Shown: piece after piece, positions 19,201 through 26,726 of the stretch
Position numbering within the stretch: the stretch's first letter is position 1
Layout: the number at the start of each line of letters is the position of its first letter
Assembly (NCBI GenBank): GCA_028565635.1
Contig: JAOXYB010048058.1
Coordinates: 1 to 26,726 of the forward strand
Reading direction: 5' to 3'
DNA length: 26,726 bases
Source of the DNA: Phoronis ovalis
Lineage: Eukaryota; Phoronida; Phoronidae
Position numbers and translations under genes: made by a program
The notes under the pieces: generated by a model
What the model saw: the letters and a program-made list of their open reading frames with translations, nothing else
Database searches by the model: none
Told to the model about the DNA's origin: nothing

Positions 19201-22200
19201 GAAATCTGTCATTACATGTTTTCAGCTGCTCTTGTGAGTGTATACCAAATGCAAATATCTGACTCCCTTGAGAAAACAGCAAGTTAGACAAATGTGCAGT
19301 AGTCACTCCAGATTCTACATTAACATGTATGACATCATCACCATCATTAATAAGATGTTTCACTGAATGAGGACCAAAGGAACTGGATTTGTCCTATTAA
19401 AATAGAAACAGTAATTGATAGTATGTCAACATATCTTTTTTATTACAATTATACTCTTAAAGTTACTGACAAACTGGCAAAACTTGACATCTTATTCTTA
19501 TAATGACATCATTTAAAAACTGAATAATTATTGAAATTGCATTGCATAATTATGAAACTATGAACTTATGCTTGCAAACATAATTAGATACCTGAATCAC
19601 CATTTTCCCATTTTCCACAAGGGGGTGGTGCATTAGGGTCTGCCTCTGCTCGAAAGCAAAGACTAGTACATCAGTGCAGTGGTTATCCAGACAAAATTCT
19701 TGTTTATGCAAAGTACCAAGTTCTGTGGTATTAACTGGTTGATAGCCACTATCACTCAATTCGTCTACAATCTCTTGTGTGCTAAATAATGCAGACAGAA
19801 TATTTTTACAATGTGGTGACTGTAGCAGTTTTATCAGTAAATTACATTTCAAGGACCATGGCAAAAATGTAGTACTAGATTAATTCTATTATAAAACATT
19901 TTTGCTGACTTCAACATATGCCAAGAATAGAGAAAACATAATTAATTTTTTGCACTCTAGAAAGTTTACCTATAAAAATTTCATTTAACATTATATACTG
20001 GTATTAATTAGTATATACTAAGTAAGAACAACAGGCATATTTATAAGCATAATGAGTAATTACAAATGTGTTCATATATAAAAACAACATTGTCGATAGT
20101 AAAAAGATTGGTGAATTCTCAAATGTAATGCGTGATTTAACATTAAAATAATCATGCTTGCACTGCTAAGTGATTAGTAAATTAGGCTGTTGTTGTAACA
20201 GTTGTATTCTCGCAATAAATTAGAATTATGCATATTCTAATAATTTATTCAAAGAAGCAATTTTTTCTATGATAGGAAGCTAATTTAGTAAAACAGTTAA
20301 AACACCTAATATCACTGTTTCCCCAAGGTAAATGCAACTGGAATCTTGGAGGTCTATGCACAAAAAAAAACAATTAAAAATTATTTTAAGAAGAAACATA
20401 ACAATTTATTTCAGATTTTAATGTGTATTAATGTTGACTGGAACACCAAATTATTTGCAATAAAATGTGTCTTAAAACACAGTCAAAGCATTACACAAAA
20501 GGGAATCACTAAAAAAATTACAAGCATATAAATGAAGTATATCAAATGATTGAATGCAGAATCCCATAACATTTGAAGTGTGGCGAAAAACTAACATTGA
20601 AATATTAGAGAACCACATACACAGTGCTACATTCACTGGAAAACAATCACAATAGCTGAAATGAAATAAACACACATTCTGATGCATTTTCACCAGTTGG
20701 AATTCACAACAAAATTAACAATATCATATCAGAAGAATATTCATTTGATGTCATATCAATTCCATGAAAACCATTTCAAATTTGAAATTAATCAAAAAGT
20801 GAATCATACTTTTTAGCATAATGTTAACGATAACTTGCTATATTGTCAATAAGCCTGCATCAGTCCATCTATAACTATAGTGGCCATTTTTGAGAGTCTT
20901 TTGAGGATGCATCTGTTCTTTTCCACCACAGATACATGGACTGATGAAGGTCTTTCGTTAAAACTGAAAGCTATCGATCATTATGCCAAAAGGAGAATTC
21001 AATTTTAAATTTGTGCTTGAACTAATATCATATTTTACCTAGCTCATACCTGATTTTAATTTGGTTGATCCAAGCATAAGTAGGAAGTCTTGAACTAACT
21101 TTATTTTTTGCTCGTACATTTTCTGGAAGCATGTGTTCAATCGATTGTGCATTTGCTTTTATTCTGTTTCTGGCTAGGACAGCATTCATTCTTGTTTTCA
21201 TTCCAAACATTTCTTCTTCAATTTCTGATAAATAATCGTCCATTTCTTCATCTGGTAATGGTTGCCGACGTTGGAATTTTCGGGATTGCAAATCATACAA
21301 CATAACCATGACAACACCATCATCTTCCTTATACTAAAATATGAATATCACGTCACACATTCCAACCAGTAAAAATCAAGGATCCTCATGAGTAATGGGA
21401 CTGCAGAGTTATAGAAATAACTGCAAAAACTCAAACACTCAGTCTGACACTTTAAGAGGATGAGAAGGGGGTAATATCCTCTTGAATATCACATAGAGTG
21501 TTTGATCTTGTATATCATTTTTCTCTGAAAAAATAATGATGTTTGACTACTGAACTATTACTCCAGGCTATTACTATACTCACTTCTGGGTATCGTGCAT
21601 AGAAACCACATTCATCCAAAATGTCCTCTAAAAGCTGCTGGTCTACAAACAATCATTAAACAAATTATATTTATTTTTTAGGCTCTTACAACAATTTCTA
21701 TTTGGGAAAAGCAAAACATGGCACACACACACTGACATTCTTAAAAATATGACATTGCTTCATAAAAGCTGGAAAAAATCCATTAAAAACAAAAAAACAT
21801 ACACATGTTTGAGATTTTTATAACTTCTTCATGTTTGAAAAACATTTGAAATTAGCTATATTGTCTCAAAATCAATAAAGTATAAATTATAAATTTTAAA
21901 AAAGTGATCAGGACACAAAGTAAACTTAATTTTGGAAGCACCACAGGAAAAAAAGTTTTCCATAACAGATATTATACTATAAAGCAGGTAATCATACAGT
22001 TAACACATCCAGTAAGTTTAAATGATATTGATTGTAAATTATCTTCTATTCACACCAGATTGCGCAAACTCTTGTTTAAATTTACTTACTGAAATTACCA
22101 GGAATTCTGCTGCATTTTGTGATCTTATATAAACTTAATCATCTAGCTTATTCAAATAAAATTGGAGATTTAAATGATATACCCATATATACATTAATGT

Positions 22201-23195
22201 ACCTGATGTAGATTAATTTCAGCACTGAACTGTGAATTTAGCTATATAAACACAGTGTAAAAGTTCCCTTCTCTGCTAATTCTCTTTTGATACTTAACAT
22301 ATATGTAGTTTTTTATTTAATATCCTATATATTTTATCATGGGGTGGCCACAATTAATTTAACATTTAATGCTTGTCCACTTGGTAAATGGAAAATAATT
22401 TCAACCACAAAAAATATAATCAAGTAAACAGATATTGCAGTAATATAATCCAATAATAGACTATATGTAATACTACATCAGTTAATAAAGAACTATTGAT
22501 AATAATAAAAAACATAATGCTTACTATTTTAAACTATCGGAAATTGATAATTGTTATGACAATCAGTATTGAATAATCTTTTTGTCTGATAATTTTAATA
22601 CAAAAAAAAATGGAACATGATTGTAACAGGCAAAATATTATGGAGCAAATAGGAATATATGTAATAACATTTTAGAAATAGAGTATTTTAACTTGGACAA
22701 TGCACTTTAAATTTTTTCCTTATATTTTATTATTAATTTCTGTTTATTCCAACATGTAGCTGTATAAGAATACTTACATTTCAGTGTGTTAAAAGCAAGC
22801 TCAAAACTCAGCCTCTTGTCTCTACTGTTGGCAAAGTCTATGTTCGGGAGATTCATTTTGGGCTTATCTGTATTCTGTTTTTGAAGTTGTTTTTGCCGTT
22901 TCAAATATACATTGTCTTCATCCTCTGGCCTCACAATATCATGTTTTAATGCATTAAATATGACAGCAGCATGTCTAAATACAGTATGACTATATAAGCA
23001 AGGTTCTTTGTAGAAAAAATCATTTAGAATTGTGTGTGATCTATGTTTGATAACAACGTCATCTTCACTGTCTGCTATGCTTTCTTCATTGTTGTTTTTA
23101 CCAATGATTGCTGGTTCACTCTGCGTAGGTTTCATAAAGGTGTCCCGAGATTGGTGGAAGGAGTTCATGCCTGTATTTAACACCATTGAAGACAT
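16132..23195 (-). CDS. NSUN7: NSUN7-type RNA methyltransferase homologue (ten coding exons)
   Basis: NSUN proteins are SAM-dependent RNA m5C methyltransferases; NSUN7 is a divergent member linked in mammals to sperm function and enhancer RNA. Joining complement 22778-23195, 21584-21642, 21050-21333, 19592-19781, 19183-19393, 18743-18886, 18245-18346, 17227-17468, 16509-16746 and 16132-16289 gives 682 codons in one frame (human about 718 aa). Human-like landmarks in order are SFELAFNTLKY, VMLYDLQSRKFQ, YAWINQIKI, DKSSSFGPHSVKHLIN, GVKNVKVL, ECSKSGITNPVDFI.NE, ALRHAMKFTRVQAVVY, LSPPVIPLGE, GCFIAVITRE and AKDVIARAAGLLEG. A basic tail rich in Lys, Ser-Pro and Thr-Pro follows. The motif IV-region Cys (418) is kept, but the motif VI TCS is TRS (480-482). 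The start ATG at 23193-23195 lies just inside a probable acceptor. Confidence 0.93.
16509..16746 (-). CDS. NSUN7: NSUN7 exon 9: AKDVIARAAGLLEG and basic tail
   Basis: Bounded by acceptor ctttttctgtag and donor gtaaaatt on the minus strand. LDELRESAKDVIARAAGLLEGVGKKEKKKK aligns with human VKDVLARAAAKGLLDGIELGKSS.REKKKKK. It continues as an Arg/Lys/Ser/Pro-rich region (RRVRSTPHKPGRK, KRMSPTRRPPATPG) likely disordered and suited to nuclear or nucleolar targeting (inference). Confidence 0.88.
16747..17226 (-). other. NSUN7 intron 8
   Basis: 480-bp AT-rich intron. Nothing else seen. Confidence 0.8.
17227..17468 (-). CDS. NSUN7: NSUN7 exon 8: motif VI region with TRS, LSPPVIPL
   Basis: Acceptor atctcttgtag precedes 17468; donor gtgaga follows 17227. 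FTRVQAVVYTTRSIDMAENESVI corresponds to human FTKAQAVVYCTCSVFPEENEAVV; both Cys positions are replaced (Thr and Arg). The strand/turn TLSPPVIPLGE and the terminal GCFIAVITRE are conserved, so the fold is retained while the catalytic Cys is not. Confidence 0.93.
17469..18244 (-). other. NSUN7 intron 7
   Basis: 776-bp AT-rich intron between exons 7 and 8. No additional exon is needed for frame continuity, and none is seen. Confidence 0.8.
18245..18346 (-). CDS. NSUN7: NSUN7 exon 7: helix before motif VI
   Basis: Acceptor ttatctttcag precedes 18346; donor gtaaat follows 18245. It encodes AKILHHLSADQNDASRVGELVAKHSAALRHAMK plus one base of Phe, matching human ..KLHVLAQQQYEQLTHAMKF in spacing and ending. 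Confidence 0.9.
18347..18742 (-). other. NSUN7 intron 6
   Basis: 396-bp AT-rich intron. Plus-strand frames within it are not supported. Nothing else seen. Confidence 0.8.
18743..18886 (-). CDS. NSUN7: NSUN7 exon 6: motif IV region (ECSKSG)
   Basis: Acceptor attctcttttag precedes 18886; donor gtgagt follows 18743. VKVLTDDFLSIDPDDVRF, then KVILITAECSKSGITNPVDFIVNEGE matches human KVILLLPRCSGLGVSNPVEFILNEHED. Cys418 (18795-18797) occupies the place of the motif IV Cys that active NSUN enzymes keep in PC(S/T)G. Confidence 0.93.
19183..19393 (-). CDS. NSUN7: NSUN7 exon 5: degenerate SAM-binding (Rossmann) region
   Basis: Acceptor tctattttaatag precedes 19393; donor gtaagt follows 19183. DKSSSFGPHSVKHLINDGDDVIHVN matches human DKSRSLAVHSVKALLNMDDDVLMVN. 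The usual SAM-binding AAPGGK motif of NSUN enzymes is absent (VESGVTTAHLS here, also degenerate in human NSUN7). Confidence 0.93.
19592..19781 (-). CDS. NSUN7: NSUN7 exon 4
   Basis: Acceptor tctgcattatttag precedes 19781; donor gtatct follows 19592. TQEIVDELSDSGYQPV, then LDNHCTDVLVFAFE and ENGKMVIQ matches human PEEVYNNLKRRGYNKV...VDQHCYDVLIFPS...YKLIFQ. It completes the Ser codon split after 21050. Confidence 0.92.
19782..21049 (-). other. NSUN7 intron 3, with an inverted-repeat element
   Basis: 1.27-kb AT-rich intron. Contains the 11-bp inverted repeat 20858-20868/20936-20946. No further exon is needed or seen. Confidence 0.85.
20858..20946. repeat. Inverted repeat, exact 11-bp arms, 89-bp span
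   Basis: CATCAGTCCAT (20858-20868) and ATGGACTGATG (20936-20946) are exact reverse complements. The interior is locally GC-richer than the intron and holds CTATA/TATAG. This looks like a fragment of a dispersed element. Confidence 0.55.
21050..21333 (-). CDS. NSUN7: NSUN7 exon 3: VMLYDLQSRKF to YAWINQIKI
   Basis: Acceptor ttcatattttag precedes 21333; donor gtatga follows 21050. It encodes YKEDDGVVMVMLYDLQSRKFQ, an acidic stretch (DEEMDDYLSEIEEE), LARNRIKANAQSIEHMLPENVR and PTYAWINQIKI, each with a human NSUN7 counterpart (IVMLYDFQDRKFQ, LARCRIKHDALSIYHILPETVR, PLYAWINTCKI). Confidence 0.95.
21584..21642 (-). CDS. NSUN7: NSUN7 exon 2: short 59-nt exon
   Basis: Acceptor gattgtttgtag precedes 21642; donor gtgagt follows 21584. 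It completes a Tyr codon and encodes QQLLEDILDECGFYARYPE, fitting human LKYQDILETILIDSCIFPS. It is too short to stand out as an open frame but is required to link exons 1 and 3 in phase. Confidence 0.88.
21643..22777 (-). other. NSUN7 intron 1
   Basis: 1.1-kb AT-rich intron between the first two coding exons. No gene or clear repeat is seen. Confidence 0.8.
22778..23195 (-). CDS. NSUN7: NSUN7 first coding exon
   Basis: Starts at ATG (23195-23193), three bases after a probable acceptor (ttaaatttcag, AG at 23200-23199); donor gtaagt follows 22778. The frame is open upstream to 23237, but that part reads like intron. It encodes 139 residues: a Ser/Asn/acidic start, then LYSHTVFRHAAVIFNALK (human VYVMAANIFQGIR), and ends RLSFELAFNTLK (human RLSYELAFSALKY). 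A non-coding 5' exon farther upstream is implied. Confidence 0.87.
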
Positions 23196-23198
23196 TTT

Positions 23199-26100
23199 CT
23201 GAAATTTAATGAACAAAATGAATTCCAAAAGAGACAATTTTTGATATCGATTTCAAATAATGTTTTAAAACTTCATTTTTTGGTTTCAATCAAATACAAT
23301 CACAGAAGGCAGACATATGGTTCAACATTTCTTTTCTTTTTCCACCTCCAATCTGTGACAAATCCCAGCTAGCTAGCTCCAATGAACTTTTTCTGAATGA
23401 CAATTTAAATGCTAAAATTAATCCACTTCTTTCTACTCAAATACAATTAAAATTTATAATCAAACATGACCATGCCTTTATTAACTGATTTTTAGTGATC
23501 TTAAGCATAAATACATTTTATGAAATCATAATTTTTGATAACACTTTAGTTAATAGCAGGCTGACATTTGAAAATGTCAGCTTTTAAATTACAGTCTACT
23601 GTGGTCTCTAATGTCACACATTTTTCCATTTTAACCAGTCGATGGAGCATGAATACTCTCAGTATTTAAAATTTAATTTAATTTATTTGAGATCAATAAG
23701 GAACATGTTTTGATAAAAGTTATCATTACCTTCAAGTCCTTTACATTGAATTCCACTTTCAAACAGAAAAGATCAATATACTAATTATGTAAGTAAACAT
23801 TCATTACTGCATAACATATTTAAAAATTGAAAATTTGTAAAAACTTTTAACAGACATTTTTGACAATTTGTTTAAGCATTTCAAAATCAATTATGGCATG
23901 TGAACCAATAACTCCGACAAATAATATCCATGTTATTCTATTGAAAGTCTTGAAAAGTACTTACAGGCAAATCACATGTCTTTTCAAGTGGGTTTTCAAG
24001 TAATTAAGAGACAAACTGTATGTTGAATACTACTGGAAAGTTCTAAATTTGGAATAGATTGAGACCCTATAATAGACTATGAGTAAGTGGCACCTATAAA
24101 GACAGACTCAAAAAATATGAAACAAACACAAGTAAAGCTTATAAATACACTTTATATATTCTTACTGCATCAGAATACAAATCTAGGTAAACAAAAACCG
24201 TAAACGATTATGGTCTTGAACAATGGAGCCATAGTATTTCAAAATTTCTAGACAGTAAAGTATTACGTTTAATGGATTAACTTATTGAGGCAAACAATCG
24301 GTCCTTTGCACTTGTGTTTGCAAAGTAAATGTTGTACTATGTTAATGCATATTAGCAATCATATTAATTCTTGATATAATGGCACCCAACATATTAGAGT
24401 ATAATGATAATCTTCATGGGGAAATTGTTATAATTATACTTTAATTTATTTTATAAATGCTTTGTAATAACTCACAAAAAAAAACAACTTTGCAACTTAT
24501 TAAAATCTGAATATTAAGATAATTGTAATATTATTAAGCTCTGCAATAGCCTTTATTTTTCTAAAAAAAGCTGAAGATTAGTTGCCATCGGATAATTTAT
24601 TTTCTGACCAATGTTAAAGCACTTATGTTAATTTACTTCAGTATCATTATGTAAAATGCAAAAATTATATAATAATTCATTATCACAGACTCAAGCTCTA
24701 AGTATCATGATGACGCAGTTTTATCAATTTTTCATTCTGGTAGCTGATTCAGGATACATTTAGCCCAAGCTTAGGTTTTTGCATATTATGTTGTAGTACA
24801 TTTTGTGAATACTTAAGCTAAGTTTCAACATATTTTTTTGACTAGTTTTCATATGTGAGAAGTAGTCCAGCATGATTTTCTGGACAATTTTGCAGGTAGC
24901 ATGATTTATCACTGCCTTTTCTTTCCTTTACTTCCACACAGAATTGTACATATATTTTTTTTTTCTTTTGTGTTACACTGTATTCAGTAGAAACCCAGTG
25001 GTAACTATACCTATACTAGACATATTTTATGTGCCAGCAGCATGATGGACACACCATGCCCATGGTAAAAATTGACAAATCAAACCTGATGTGATGATCA
25101 TACTTGCCAATTAAATTGCTCAATTTCAACGTTCCGTGTTTCAGAATGTATAGATAAATTGCAGAATGTATAGATAAATTGCAAAAAATTGCAGAACTAT
25201 TCCCAAAATCTTTCCCTAGTATGTATATCCCTACTTGGTCACATAAAGCGCCCATACGTGACATTTTAAATGTTGACATAAGTTGTATACATATATGGAT
25301 ATGGAACCTGTATCAATGACAAAGTACGGTTTTGTTGATATTAATATCAAAATATCAATCTCTTGTCACAATTATTATCGCAGATTAACTGTGACATATT
25401 GCTATCCCAGTATCACTGTTCACAGGCACAGAGAGAGCTGTGGCACATCACCGACATAGACCATCCTGATGTGGAAGTTTGAATCAATTTTTTTCCTTGA
25501 GTATACCAAGAGCAAACAAGAATAAAAACAAGATTTTCCCAATAGCCAATTCAAACTACCAAAAAACAGCACCCTATTCTGAACATACCAAGGACCTTAA
25601 GCTTTCTTTGAGTAGAATAAATGTCACTGTAATAATGAATTTGTGCAAGTAACAAAATATTTAACATTTGTTCTATATGTTTATAAAATGAAAAAATATA
25701 ATCGTTGTCAAGGTAAATCATTATCAACTGCATTGGATAACATACATTACACTTACCTTATGTGAAAATTACAAAAACATAATAAAATTTAATAATAAAA
25801 ATTAATATCCTAGCTTACTCAAATAAAAAGCTGCTTAAATTGTTGGAATCTTCTCGGTATAGGATGTTTACTTCAAAATCTCAGTAACCTCTCTGACTAT
25901 AGATACACATATTAAGTACTAATAAAATGCAGTTCACAGGTTGTTTAAATATTTGCACATAATGATGTCACGAAAAGGTAAGAATATCATGAACTGAGGA
26001 CAATGTTTCATTGAAAATCTATAAAGTGTTAAATTAGATTATAACAAAACTATTGTTTATTTTACTAAATTGTAATAGATAGTGTGCTGAATAGATAAGT

Positions 26101-26726
26101 AAAAGGTACACAATCATGTACAGTTGTACACCATATTAAGATTTTTCTTACAAATCCATTATAAGATTAGGCAATAATGAAATCTCAATAAAATCTACAG
26201 TTAATAAAAACTAGTTGCACTTTTATATCATAGATCATGACCTTTTACACTCTAGTGCACAACCAGATATTTGGTGGTCTTGATTTCATCAAGTAAATTT
26301 TCCTACAAGTCAAACTTATACCTACATTACAAGTATACTAGGTTTTAAGAAATGCCCAAACCTACTGAATCCATTACTCATATATCCCACAATTTAATGA
26401 GGACTTGATAAATACTTTGCAACATGGTACTGATTCTGGTACTTCAAAAATTGCAAATCAAAACATCTTTATTGAGTGAAAGAAAACATTTTGTTTCAAG
26501 TTAGCGTCTTGATTTTAAAATTTTATTCCACACCACTAACTTGAATGGCAAAACAACAAAAAACAACAAGCACACAGTCTAAAAATGTTGTAACCTTTAA
26601 GCTACCAGTTTAATTGTTTTTAAGGGAGATTCTGCGCTCATGCAACAGATCATCAAACGCCCATTTATTGTCTAGCCAGATGTGCCCAGTGTAGTGTTGA
26701 GCCCCATAAAAAGTCACAGCACCACA
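23199..26726. other. Non-coding stretch upstream of NSUN7
   Basis: AT-rich DNA presumably holding the NSUN7 5' UTR exon(s) and promoter, which I cannot locate. The only clear structure is a 20-bp tandem duplication at 25142-25181. Short open frames such as 25016-25279 (minus) have no supported identity. No CpG-rich promoter island is apparent. Confidence 0.6.
25142..25181 (+). repeat. Perfect 20-bp tandem duplication
   Basis: CAGAATGTATAGATAAATTG occurs twice back to back (25142-25161 and 25162-25181). The exact identity suggests a recent slippage or duplication event. Confidence 0.9.

Noticed and set aside
20936-20980. CTGATGA...GAAAG as a hammerhead ribozyme core
   Set aside because: Stem II pairs poorly, and no stem I or III partner with a proper UH cleavage site could be placed in either circular permutation.
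25016-25279. Minus-strand 87-codon frame with MGALCDQVGIYILGK, vaguely like a retroelement polymerase segment
   Set aside because: No catalytic motif follows, the frame includes the recent 20-bp duplication, and the resemblance is too weak to name.

Overview
The window is strongly AT-rich nuclear DNA from an animal. Two multi-exon protein-coding genes with GT-AG introns of about 0.1 to 2 kb occupy most of it. There is no operon structure, RNA gene or CRISPR array that I can see. The gene content points to an invertebrate bilaterian, possibly a lophotrochozoan, but the species cannot be read from the sequence.

Layout. 1-1781: non-coding upstream DNA, probably intron of gene 1, with degenerate repeats and two perfect inverted repeats. 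1782-11641 (+): 3' part of a Fe65/APBB-family adaptor gene (WW domain, two PTB domains, alternative C-terminal exons), reconstructed as 13 ordinary exon positions, one 6-nt microexon and an extra last exon. 11642-16131: intergenic DNA and 3' UTRs with no supported coding sequence. 16132-23195 (-): a ten-exon NSUN7-type RNA methyltransferase homologue whose exon phases all join into a 681-residue frame. 23199-26726: non-coding DNA upstream of NSUN7.

The two genes converge tail to tail. From memory, human APBB2 and NSUN7 are also direct neighbours, tail to tail, on chromosome 4p, so this looks like an ancient conserved gene pair. Linkage and the wording of several segments favour APBB2, although an invertebrate copy may simply be pro-orthologous to all vertebrate APBB genes.

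The most striking item is a 6-nt microexon (6902-6907) inside the first PTB domain. Inclusion changes GRDFAY to GRERDFAY, the same two-residue insertion as the neuronal microexon of mammalian FE65/APBB1. Other points of interest are two competing last exons that both encode versions of the Fe65 tail, a WW domain whose second Trp is Arg, PPLP-type WW ligands in the same protein, a DSGIQS phosphodegron-like motif, a 42-nt exon with a KVRF (PP1-docking-like) motif, and an NSUN7 whose catalytic TCS motif reads TRS. Several short inverted-repeat elements and a 24-nt-unit minisatellite lie in introns.

All exon boundaries were read by eye from splice signals, reading-frame continuity and remembered human family members. 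No alignment or transcript evidence was available.
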